Shown here: in pieces, positions 52,744 through 60,929 of the stretch
Layout: every line of letters begins with the position of its first letter
Position numbering within the stretch: the stretch's first letter is position 1
Assembly (NCBI GenBank): GCA_013375495.1
Contig: JABXKC010000003.1
Location: 62,001 to 126,000, forward strand
Source: Promethearchaeota archaeon
GTDB taxonomy: Archaea > Asgardarchaeota > Lokiarchaeia > Sigynarchaeales > SOKP01
Direction of reading: 5' to 3'
DNA length: 64,000 nt
Position numbers and translations under genes: made by a program
The notes under the pieces: model-generated
The model's database searches: none
What the model saw: only the letters and a program-made list of their open reading frames with translations
Told to the model about the DNA's origin: nothing

Positions 52744-53370
52744 TTGTCTAAAAATGGAGAAAATTATGATATAAAGGAATTAAAAGATACTTATCGGGAA
52801 ACCGGTTATAGTTCTAAAGAAAAGAAAAGATTAACAACTTTGGATTTAATATATTCTGCGATAATCGGGGTATTAGGCGGTATCATTTCCAGTTTGGTTC
52901 CATTCAGTTTGTTAATAAAAGTTTGGTATCCTTTAACAGGGGGGACACAACTGGTCAGTGGTCATCATGTTATATGGGGTGTTATTGTATATGGCCTAAC
53001 TAAAAATAAGAATAACATACTCTTAACTATGGTCTCAAAAGGAATTTTAGAATTTTTATTAGGCGATGCTCTGGGATTATTAATATTAATCATAAACATT
53101 ATAGAAGGCGTATTGCTCTCATTTGGGTTTTATATAATGGAAAAGCTGGGAGAAGGTGAATCTAAATTAGGGTGGGGGATTGCTGGTGGCATTGGGAACA
53201 TTTTTCAAGCTCCGTTCATCTGGATAATTAAGCAAAGATGGTATTTGCATTGGTCTTTATGGGCTTTGGCTATTATTTTTGCCTTAATTTCTGGAATTTT
53301 AATAACCGGAATTCTTGGTAGGACTATTAAAAATGGTTTGATTAAAGCAGGCGTTCCAACTACTTTCTAA
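52744..53370 (+). CDS. ECF transporter S component, YkoE-like
   Basis: Integral membrane substrate-binding subunit of an energy-coupling-factor importer. After a hydrophilic N-terminus come about five helices. Shared with YkoE of Bacillus: WGVIVYGLTKNKNNILLTMVSKGILEFLLGD (the WFI..RKPGAA..E....LLGN segment) and the C-terminal ISGILITGILGRTIKNGLIKAGV. A GGTGA ribosome binding site at 52732-52736 favours the TTG start at 52744 over TTG 52729. YkoE is linked to hydroxymethylpyrimidine/thiamine uptake in Bacillus, but the ligand here is unknown and the exported partners suggest a different one. Confidence 0.78.
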   Translation: MSKNGENYDIKELKDTYRETGYSSKEKKRLTTLDLIYSAIIGVLGGIISSLVPFSLLIKVWYPLTGGTQLVSGHHVIWGVIVYGLTKNKNNILLTMVSKGILEFLLGDALGLLILIINIIEGVLLSFGFYIMEKLGEGESKLGWGIAGGIGNIFQAPFIWIIKQRWYLHWSLWALAIIFALISGILITGILGRTIKNGLIKAGVPTTF

Positions 53371-53374
53371 GGGA

Positions 53375-55183
53375 GTGATTAATATCACTAATACCGATTT
53401 GGCTTTATCTTTTGAGGGTTTTTCGTTTATTTATGGTGAAGATAAGACTGCTTTACCCGCAGTAAAAAACATTAATTTCAGCCTTAATCAAGGGGATGTT
53501 TTAATTTTAGCAGGACCTAGTGGTAGTGGAAAATCTACGCTTTCATATGCCATGAATGGCATAATTCCTTGGAGATTGAAAGGCTTTATGAAAGGGGATG
53601 TTAAAATCCATGGAAAAAGTATTTGGAATTATAATTTTACTGAGTTAAGTAAATTAGTTGGCTTAGTGAAACAAAATCCCTTAGAGCAAATGACTACTTT
53701 CACAGTTAAGGATGAACTTGCTTTTGGACTTGAGAATTTAAAGATAGATAAAGACATAATAGAGAAAAAGGTGGAGGAAATATCTGAATTTATGGGTATT
53801 TCTCAAATTTTAAACAGAGATATAGAACAACTTAGTGGAGGTCAAAAACAACTCACAATATTAAGTTCTTTTCTTGTTATGAACCCTAAAATCTTAATTT
53901 TAGATGAACCTATAGCATTTTTAGATCAACAATCTGAAAGCTTGCTGTTAACTCAACTAAAAAAGTTGAAAGAATCTGAATCGTTTAAAACCACTTTAAT
54001 CATAATTGAGCACCGTTTATCAAGAGTAATGGATATCGCAGATAAAATTATTGTTTTAGACGATATTGGCGAAATTCGCCTTAAAGGTAATTTATCAGAA
54101 ATTTTAATCAATAATTATAGTCCGTTAAAGTCCTGCAATGTCAGGTTACCATGGATTATCGATTTATTTAATGACTTTAAAGACATTTCCCCAGATCATA
54201 GAAATGCCAGAAATCCTACGAATTTCAATGAGTTATTAGAAATACAACAAAATTTATCAAAGGAAAAACTCCTAAAATTACGGGATTTACTCATAGAAAA
54301 GGAGATAATGCCAAAGGCTCTTGAGAAATTTGAATCGTTTGAGGATATAATTGAGTTTCAAGATTTATATATAGAATCATTAAAAAATAAACATAATAAT
54401 AGGGAAGAACAAATCTCTGATGAGGAGAGCAATATCGATATTCTTGAAACCAAAAATGTTGATTTTATTTACCCAAATAGCGGAATTAAAGCATTAAATA
54501 ACCTTTCCATAAAAATTCAAGAAGGAGACTTTATTGGTCTAGTCGGACCGAATGGAAGTGGGAAAACGACACTCCTTTATTTATTAGCTAATTTATACCA
54601 GCCTACCAGTGGGTCTATTTTTTATTATAACCGAGACATTAGAGGTATTGGATCGTTTGAATACGCAAAACAAATCGGTTTTATATTTCAAAACCCTGAA
54701 AACATGATATTCAACTCAACAATTAAGGATGAGATTCTTTATGGTCCAAAGAATTTTGGTATGCTTGAGTTTATCCCAGAAGATTACTTGGTAAAATTAA
54801 TACGTGTTATAGGGAAAGAAAAATCCTCTAAAAACCCTTTTAAACTAAGTTGGGGACAGAAAAGAAGATTGAACTTAAGTTCAATATTTGTCTATAGTCC
54901 TGAAATTATCCTATTAGACGAACCATTCATAGGACAAGATCAAAGGACAATAGATTCACTCGTAGAAACTTTGTATCTTGAAAATAAGAGAGGTAAAACA
55001 ATAATAATATCGTCGCACGATTATCATCTCCTATTGAAATATACAAAACGGATTTTAGAGCTTAATAAAGACGGTACAGTAAGAGATTTTGATAATAAAG
55101 ATAATTACTTTAATAAACATAGAAATTTAGGGCCTACTCTTCTTTTAGATTCGATAGATGAGATGCTTAGAGAGGGTGATTAA
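53375..55183 (+). CDS. ECF transporter fused ATPase (EcfA-EcfA', YkoD-like)
   Basis: Two ABC ATPase domains in one chain, energising the ECF importer. First domain: Walker A LAGPSGSGKST, signature LSGGQKQLTIL, Walker B ILILDEPIAFLD, switch IIEHRLS. Second domain: Walker A VGPNGSGKTT, Q-loop FQNPENMIF, signature LSWGQKRRLNL, Walker B IILLDEPFIGQD, switch ISSHDYHLL. Both keep the catalytic residues. A linker of about 100 charged residues joins them. GTG 53375 is used; it overlaps a GGGAGTGA sequence that could instead serve a start a few codons on. It is four bases from the S component, the order E-D-C as in ykoEDC. Confidence 0.92.
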   Translation: MINITNTDLALSFEGFSFIYGEDKTALPAVKNINFSLNQGDVLILAGPSGSGKSTLSYAMNGIIPWRLKGFMKGDVKIHGKSIWNYNFTELSKLVGLVKQNPLEQMTTFTVKDELAFGLENLKIDKDIIEKKVEEISEFMGISQILNRDIEQLSGGQKQLTILSSFLVMNPKILILDEPIAFLDQQSESLLLTQLKKLKESESFKTTLIIIEHRLSRVMDIADKIIVLDDIGEIRLKGNLSEILINNYSPLKSCNVRLPWIIDLFNDFKDISPDHRNARNPTNFNELLEIQQNLSKEKLLKLRDLLIEKEIMPKALEKFESFEDIIEFQDLYIESLKNKHNNREEQISDEESNIDILETKNVDFIYPNSGIKALNNLSIKIQEGDFIGLVGPNGSGKTTLLYLLANLYQPTSGSIFYYNRDIRGIGSFEYAKQIGFIFQNPENMIFNSTIKDEILYGPKNFGMLEFIPEDYLVKLIRVIGKEKSSKNPFKLSWGQKRRLNLSSIFVYSPEIILLDEPFIGQDQRTIDSLVETLYLENKRGKTIIISSHDYHLLLKYTKRILELNKDGTVRDFDNKDNYFNKHRNLGPTLLLDSIDEMLREGD

Positions 55184-55206
55184 AAATAAGTAATAAGAAT
55201 AAGCAT

Positions 55207-56061
55207 TTGGATAACAAGCAATTAATTTTTGCGTATGTCACGGGGACTTCACTAATGCATAAAATAAATCCAATTTCTAAGTTAATTTTTCTCATTCTTC
55301 TAACAATTTTTACATTTTTAGTACGAAGTTTAATCTTGTTGATGTTTCTTTCAATTTTCATTATCCTAATCATGCTACTAAGTCAAATATCCTTTAAAAT
55401 GCTTTTAAGAAAGCTAAAAATTCTTTTTTTTATCCTAATCATTAGTCTTGTTCTTAATTTATTTTTTAACGCAATTCCTAGCGAAGAAGAAGTAATTTTA
55501 TTCTATTTATTTAACCTGGAATTCTTACCAATCAGAAAATTAGCATTATATTTCGGATTACGGGCATTTTTCATATTATTTACTTTATATACTTCAGCAA
55601 TATTATTTACCTATACAACTTCTACAAAAGATTTTGTATATTCTTTAATTCGTCTTAAAATTCCATACAAGTTCTGTTTCGCTTTTATGGTGGGTATCAA
55701 ATACATTCCTACCATAGAACAAGAGGCAAAAACTATAGCCCTTGCTCAAAAAGCAAGAGGCTTTAGTTTAGATCGGATTAGAACTTTCCGAAAAGCTTAC
55801 GCGTTTATATCTGAGAGATTAATTAGTACACTTGTGTCAATTTTAAGAAAAGGGCATACTACATCTCTTTCAATGGAGAACAGATGTTTTGGAATATACA
55901 AAAAAAGGACAAATTTGATAGTTATTAAGTTTCAAATAAGAGATTTTATTTTCATTTTTATTTGTCTTTCCCTATTCATAGTAGGAGCATTTTATATATT
56001 TGGAGTCTTGCCCTTCCCCCAACTTCCATCCTTATACAGCATTTACCTCATTTTTTTTTAG
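55207..56061 (+). CDS. ECF transporter T component (EcfT/CbiQ-like, YkoC-like)
   Basis: Transmembrane scaffold subunit linking the S component to the ATPases. Seen: five to six hydrophobic helices, LMHKINPISKLIFLILLTIF at the N-terminus, the ATPase-coupling motif ALAQKARGFSLDRIRTF (family A-R-G signature) and ENRCFGIYKKRTN. The first usual start is TTG 55207, but the frame is open back to the upstream stop. A GGGTGA ribosome binding site (55174-55179) lies six bases before an ATA at 55186, so translation might start earlier at a non-standard codon. Last gene of the operon; it nearly touches the convergent hydrolase gene. Confidence 0.9.
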   Translation: MDNKQLIFAYVTGTSLMHKINPISKLIFLILLTIFTFLVRSLILLMFLSIFIILIMLLSQISFKMLLRKLKILFFILIISLVLNLFFNAIPSEEEVILFYLFNLEFLPIRKLALYFGLRAFFILFTLYTSAILFTYTTSTKDFVYSLIRLKIPYKFCFAFMVGIKYIPTIEQEAKTIALAQKARGFSLDRIRTFRKAYAFISERLISTLVSILRKGHTTSLSMENRCFGIYKKRTNLIVIKFQIRDFIFIFICLSLFIVGAFYIFGVLPFPQLPSLYSIYLIFF

Positions 56062-56068
56062 GTTTTAC

Positions 56069-58132
56069 TTATTTTCTATTTGGTCGTAACTTCTGCCACG
56101 CTAAATCGAACTTTTTCCTTACTGTCTCTACAAATTTGTGCCAATCTTTTGATTTTTTCGCGATTAATCCAAAAGCAATCCTATTTCTTCTTTCCCATCT
56201 GCCAACAAAAAATAAAGATATAGCTGATAATATCATCAAGAAAGGACCAATTCCGGGGAATGTTATGCCAAAATTTGATACTAAACTAGATGGATCTAAA
56301 GCACCGGAGATGAAAGGTGTAATACTTATAAAAACTAGCACAAGGGTGGGATATATTAATTTAAATACTGCTGAAAGCCTTAGATTGATGAAATTTAATT
56401 CAGAATTAATTATTGTGGATATAAAAAAGATAGTGGTTAAAAAAGGAGCAATTTCACCAACATTTAACTTCCAAGTGTAAAGATTGTTAAAGAAATATAC
56501 GTGATTGAAAATAATTTCCCCACTTTCATAGACAATCCATGGTAGTATAATCGAGAGGTAATAAATAAAATCTAAAACAAATACTGATATAATTTCGATG
56601 AATAATTTGTGTCTTAATTCGGTTATTTTATCTAAATTCGTTTTATTTATGTTCTGAAACTTCTTCCGAATAGACAAAGCTAGGGGAATTGCAACTAAAA
56701 ATGAGATGATAATAACGAAAGGGATAGTTAGATTAGTGCTTATAATGCCCGCTGAGAAGATTTCAGACGAAAACCATACATTAGTCACATTTTTTAAATT
56801 AACTATAATATAATAATCAAGATTTGAACTAAAAATTGTAGGGGATATTTCTCCTTCCCAATAGATTCCATCGGTTCTAATAAGATTTTTTCGTTCCCAA
56901 CAAGTCCCAATAATATCTTTATATCTATAAACTATTTGAACTGAGTCGATTTCCTCTGAGGAATTTACTCGTAAAGCCACATGCAGATTATCTCCACGAA
57001 GATCATTTGTTTTATAAGCGCTAGTTATGTTGATTTGAGGTGGTGTGGAGCCATTGTTTAGAATATAATCAATAAAGAATTTAGAGGAACCCTCAAAACC
57101 GGGAAAACCGTGATGATCGTTAGAGAAGATCTGAAGAAATTTGGAAGTATGCTGAACAGCATCGTAGGTGCCTTTTATTGAACTGTAATGGAAGAAGTCA
57201 TCGTTAGTCCCTATTTGCCACATTATTGGAGGAAGCTTGGTAGATTTTAAATAGTAAATCGGATCAAATCTTAAGAGTTGGTCTGTTAAATATGATTCTG
57301 GAATTTCCCTGACATTTTTTCCTAATACCCAGAAAATTAATTGTTCGGGATGAAATAAATTTTTAGCGATATCTCCTATTGCTATATAAGCTGTGACCCC
57401 GGCAATTCTCTCTCCTGAAATGCCTGCTAACCACATAGCATTTAACCCGCCGTATGATTTGCCTGTAACCATTATTTGAGAATTGTTAACAGACGGAAGA
57501 GTTTCCAGAACTCTCAATCCTTGAATTGCTCCACATAGTGTAAGGTAAAAATGAGCTGATTCGTTATATGCCCCTTCATAATATAGATTCCCTGGTTCTG
57601 GTTCTGCTCCTTCTGATTTACCGTGACCTGGATGTGAATGGCATAAAACGATAAAGCCTTTTTCTAAGTATGGTATAGCTAAATCGAATGCATCTTCTAC
57701 TTTTCCATTTAGTCCATGCATAATCAAAGCTCCTGGATTATTACTCTTAATAATTTCTGGATAAAGCAAAACACCATATAATGTAAGGTTCTGAGGTTGT
57801 GCTCCAACCCAATTCGGTGAATTAAAATAAATGTCTCGCGCTTTCAATTCATACTTAATATTCGAATAGGTGATAATATGTTCTATGGTGTGATTGTTTC
57901 CATAAACAATATTTAATGAAGTACTATTTACCCTTTCAATTTCCTTATCCCAGAAGTCCAAAATGTCGAAATTATCTCCATTAGCAGATACAGAGAATAA
58001 AGAAGTGTCGTTGTTAAGAAGATCTGTTGAAAGATCTACAAATATTGGAACTAATAGAATCACAGCTATTACGGTGAGGCCAAAAACAACACCCTTCCTT
58101 TTGTTCTTTACAAGCATAGATTTTAAAAGCAT
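56069..58132 (-). CDS. Exported alpha/beta hydrolase with C-terminal membrane domain
   Basis: N-terminal membrane anchor (GVVFGLTVIAVILLVPIFV), an extracellular hydrolase domain, a small beta domain, then five or so C-terminal helices. Catalytic set: oxyanion LIMHGLNGKVEDA, nucleophile VTGKSYGGLNAMW, acid IGTNDDFFHYS and base FSNDHHGFPG, resembling acetyl-xylan-esterase/dipeptidyl-peptidase-like hydrolases. At 687 aa it is an unusual enzyme plus polytopic membrane tail. N-glycosylation sequons in the extracellular part fit outside exposure. It converges with the ECF operon. Substrate unknown. Confidence 0.82.
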   Translation of the reverse strand: MLLKSMLVKNKRKGVVFGLTVIAVILLVPIFVDLSTDLLNNDTSLFSVSANGDNFDILDFWDKEIERVNSTSLNIVYGNNHTIEHIITYSNIKYELKARDIYFNSPNWVGAQPQNLTLYGVLLYPEIIKSNNPGALIMHGLNGKVEDAFDLAIPYLEKGFIVLCHSHPGHGKSEGAEPEPGNLYYEGAYNESAHFYLTLCGAIQGLRVLETLPSVNNSQIMVTGKSYGGLNAMWLAGISGERIAGVTAYIAIGDIAKNLFHPEQLIFWVLGKNVREIPESYLTDQLLRFDPIYYLKSTKLPPIMWQIGTNDDFFHYSSIKGTYDAVQHTSKFLQIFSNDHHGFPGFEGSSKFFIDYILNNGSTPPQINITSAYKTNDLRGDNLHVALRVNSSEEIDSVQIVYRYKDIIGTCWERKNLIRTDGIYWEGEISPTIFSSNLDYYIIVNLKNVTNVWFSSEIFSAGIISTNLTIPFVIIISFLVAIPLALSIRKKFQNINKTNLDKITELRHKLFIEIISVFVLDFIYYLSIILPWIVYESGEIIFNHVYFFNNLYTWKLNVGEIAPFLTTIFFISTIINSELNFINLRLSAVFKLIYPTLVLVFISITPFISGALDPSSLVSNFGITFPGIGPFLMILSAISLFFVGRWERRNRIAFGLIAKKSKDWHKFVETVRKKFDLAWQKLRPNRK

Positions 58133-58240
58133 TATTAAGTTAAAATCAAATCCTTCCTTATTAAAAAATTCCTCTAATATTTAATAAACCCTATTACTTT
58201 CGAAGGTATAATTTTTTAGATATGTATTATTATTAACAAC

Positions 58241-59113
58241 ATGCTCAATGCATCTGAGATTGTGAAAGAGATACAAAAAAGATACAAAATAATTGGAAGA
58301 ACTGAAGAGTTAGAGAAAATTATTTTAGCAAGGTTAGTAGATAAAAACCTAATTATCGAGGGAGAAGTTGGAGTAGGAAAAACCAGGATAGCTAAAGCAG
58401 TTGCTTCCTATTACGATACTGAATTTTCCCGTATCGACTGTTCGGAGGAAACGCTACCTCATAATTTAGTCGGTTATTTTGACCCCCCGTTAGTGATTTC
58501 AAAAGGATATTTAGAAGAATCATATGTCTACGGTCCGCTCGCTTCTTCTATGCTTAAAGGTGGCTGTCTTTTTATAAATGAAATTAATAGAATGCCTGAA
58601 AGTACGCAGAATTCACTATTAACAGCACTGGACGAAAGAATTTTAGAAATTCCTAAATTAAAGACTATCAGAGCTCATAAGAAGTTTTTTGTCGTTGCTA
58701 CTCAGAATCCTGCAGCTCATGTTGGCGTGACTGTTATTGGAGAAGCTTTAAAGGATAGGTTTATTTGGATTAGTCTAGATTTTCAACCACCTAAAGAAGA
58801 AATTCTTATTATCAAGCAAGAAGCTAATATAGATAAATCTGAAGGAGAAAAAATAGCTCAAATTTCTCAACAAATAGTAGATCGTACCAGAAACATCACC
58901 TCAATAAGGAGAGGAAGTTCAATAAGGGGAGCGATTGACTTAGCTCAATTGATTTCAAAAACTGAAAACAGCAACAGCACAAAAAATTGGGTTAATACAG
59001 CAGTCATGGCTTTATATAACAAGATTGAGCTCGAGGATGGTGTTACAAGCTCAAAAAAGGAAATTATTGCTGACATCGTGCTATCGGTTCTAAACAAGAC
59101 GGATTTTCAATAA
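58241..59113 (+). CDS. MoxR-family AAA+ ATPase
   Basis: Chaperone-like ATPase that usually works with von Willebrand A proteins to assemble or activate complexes. Seen: Walker A GEVGVGKTRIA, sensor region CSEETLPHNLVGYFDPP, Walker B GGCLFINEINRMPESTQNSLLTALDER, sensor 1 FVVATQNPA, and the arginine region ALKDRFIWI, all MoxR-typical. Length 290 aa is normal for the short MoxR type. The VWA gene follows on the same strand and its open frame overlaps the end of this gene. Target complex unknown. Confidence 0.93.
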   Translation: MLNASEIVKEIQKRYKIIGRTEELEKIILARLVDKNLIIEGEVGVGKTRIAKAVASYYDTEFSRIDCSEETLPHNLVGYFDPPLVISKGYLEESYVYGPLASSMLKGGCLFINEINRMPESTQNSLLTALDERILEIPKLKTIRAHKKFFVVATQNPAAHVGVTVIGEALKDRFIWISLDFQPPKEEILIIKQEANIDKSEGEKIAQISQQIVDRTRNITSIRRGSSIRGAIDLAQLISKTENSNSTKNWVNTAVMALYNKIELEDGVTSSKKEIIADIVLSVLNKTDFQ

Positions 59114-59172
59114 TCGATGATTTCTCTGCGGAGAATTCCAAGGAGATTGAGAATAAAAGGCTTCATGTAAGA

Positions 59173-60225
59173 TTGACAGAAAGAATTCCTGACGAAAAAA
59201 TTCTTAGATATGAAATAATCAGGAAGAGAAAGAAAAAACCAGATTATTATCAACATTTAGCAAACGCTTTAGATTACAAGCAAATTAAAGAATTAACATA
59301 TTTATCTATCGAACATAAAAACCTCGAAGCAATAATGGGTTTACTGAAGAGTAACGTCTATGCTGCGACAGACGCGTTAGATTGCGGCGAAGGAGTGAAA
59401 TTCTTTTCGGAAAAAGCAAAAACTTCGGAAACTTCTATGGCTGAAGTTTATTTCTTTATTCGACGACCAATTTCAGAAAAATACAAGCATGTTTTTAGAC
59501 GATTAGCAAGACAGAGTATATTAAAAACATCGTTAAAAATAACTAGTAAAGGAATTAGAGGAAATTTTAAAAAAGTTACCCCCTCTTATCAGATGGGGTC
59601 TCCAGAGTTTGACTTAGATGAAACAATTCAGCATAATCCGCTAAATATCTATAAAAAGGTTCTTACTTACAAAGATATATTTGGAATTCAAAGAAAAAAG
59701 CAAAAAAGAAACATCGTAATGATTTTAGATACAAGTGGAAGTATGTATGGGAAGCTTCTACTAAACGCAGCTCTAACCACATCCGTGTTGGCTTATAATA
59801 TGGAAAAAGAAAGCTATGGTTTAGTTCTTTTCAATTCCACAGCTATGATTCTAAAAAAAATAGATGAAAAGAAGCCGGTTGTAACTATTATTGATGAAAT
59901 TCTTGATTCGGAGGCAGTGGGATTTACTAATATAAATGTTGGTTTAGAAAAAGGATTAAAAGAACTAAACAAGATTAAGGAAAAAACACGGCATAAATTT
60001 GGGATTTTAATTACAGATGGAAATTATAATCGAGGTGTAAATCCCATCGAGTTAGCAAAAAAATACCCGAAATTACATGTAATCGGAATACCCGCTGATA
60101 ACGATCCTGAAAGAGGAATTGACACCTGTCGAGAGATAGCTAGAGTTGGACGGGGAAAATTTTTTGCCGTTAATGATTACAAAGAGATTCCCCGAGCACT
60201 GATTGAATTATTATCTCAAGTTTAA
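59173..60225 (+). CDS. von Willebrand factor A domain protein paired with MoxR
   Basis: Residues about 1-180 are an uncharacterised helical region (KYKHVFRRLARQSI, GIRGNFKKVTPSYQMGS). Residues about 180-350 form a VWA domain with a full metal-ion-dependent adhesion site: MILDTSGSMYGK, then VGFTNINVGLEKG and ILITDGNYNRG. No membrane segment. The first usual start is TTG 59173, but coding-like sequence (DDFSAENSKEIENKRLHV) continues upstream to 59074 with no ATG, GTG or TTG, so the true N-terminus may be longer. With MoxR it probably forms a metal-dependent chaperone pair. Confidence 0.9.
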   Translation: MTERIPDEKILRYEIIRKRKKKPDYYQHLANALDYKQIKELTYLSIEHKNLEAIMGLLKSNVYAATDALDCGEGVKFFSEKAKTSETSMAEVYFFIRRPISEKYKHVFRRLARQSILKTSLKITSKGIRGNFKKVTPSYQMGSPEFDLDETIQHNPLNIYKKVLTYKDIFGIQRKKQKRNIVMILDTSGSMYGKLLLNAALTTSVLAYNMEKESYGLVLFNSTAMILKKIDEKKPVVTIIDEILDSEAVGFTNINVGLEKGLKELNKIKEKTRHKFGILITDGNYNRGVNPIELAKKYPKLHVIGIPADNDPERGIDTCREIARVGRGKFFAVNDYKEIPRALIELLSQV

Positions 60226-60242
60226 TAAAAAATATTGGTACT

Positions 60243-60884
60243 CTAATTACTAGAATTAATATAAATGTGTGCTAACTTTTTGAATATTCTTCTCAAAGTT
60301 TCAGAAAGAGCAGATTTTGAAATATTTAAATCTTTAGCGAATTCGCTCAATGAAATGCTTCTTGGAATGTCAAAAAATCCATTTTGATACGCAAGGTTTA
60401 CTATTTCATTTTGCCTTTGAGTGAGGAGAGTCGATTTATAATAATACCCTATACGCTCTATTTTCGCTTTTATGTCTTTTTTATTTAACTGGGTCAAAAA
60501 TCTATCTACTTTCGACCGGTTTGTTATAGCTTCCATTCTAATTTTGCCTTCTTTTACTAGGACGGGATATGATACTAAAAGCTCAGTTTTAACTAAAGTG
60601 TTTAAAATCCACGGATCGACTTCCTTTACATTCAATATTACGAGATCTTTCCCTTCAAATAAGACTTGAGAAGTTTTTTTCGCTATATTATCTTTAAAAT
60701 CGGAAATAAATTGCTTTACAGATGTACCCCTTATTTGGAAAGATGTGATTCCTGTATTTTCTCCAATTAGAAAGTTTGAAAGAATATGAAAATTCAATTC
60801 GGGATATTTCTTGTTAAATGTTGCTAGCCATTTATCTTGAGGTATATCTATACTAAGCTTAATTTGTACGATATCTTGAGACAT
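60243..60884 (-). CDS. Bat-type (HTH_10) transcription regulator
   Basis: Archaeal regulator of the bacterio-opsin-activator type. The C-terminal 60 residues carry the HTH_10 signature: LTQRQNEIVNLAYQNGFFDIPRSISLSEFAKDLNISKSALSETLRR, a layout close to sigma-70 region 4. The N-terminal 150 residues hold a sensing-type domain (ISFQIRGTSVKQF-like alpha/beta pattern) with no cofactor motif that I can name. It converges with the VWA gene and is downstream of the PAS histidine kinase on the same strand, 45 bases apart, so it may respond to the same signals. Bat regulators in halophiles control rhodopsin and carotenoid genes, an interesting parallel only. Confidence 0.88.
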   Translation of the reverse strand: MSQDIVQIKLSIDIPQDKWLATFNKKYPELNFHILSNFLIGENTGITSFQIRGTSVKQFISDFKDNIAKKTSQVLFEGKDLVILNVKEVDPWILNTLVKTELLVSYPVLVKEGKIRMEAITNRSKVDRFLTQLNKKDIKAKIERIGYYYKSTLLTQRQNEIVNLAYQNGFFDIPRSISLSEFAKDLNISKSALSETLRRIFKKLAHIYINSSN

Positions 60885-60929
60885 GATCGTAAAAATTTAG
60901 TAGTTAAAAAAAACTTTACCCGTAAAGGA

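Noticed and set aside
55962..56480. Plus-strand 172-residue frame
   Set aside because: It overlaps the end of the ECF T component and then runs antisense to the membrane part of the hydrolase; no recognisable domain, best explained as a shadow.
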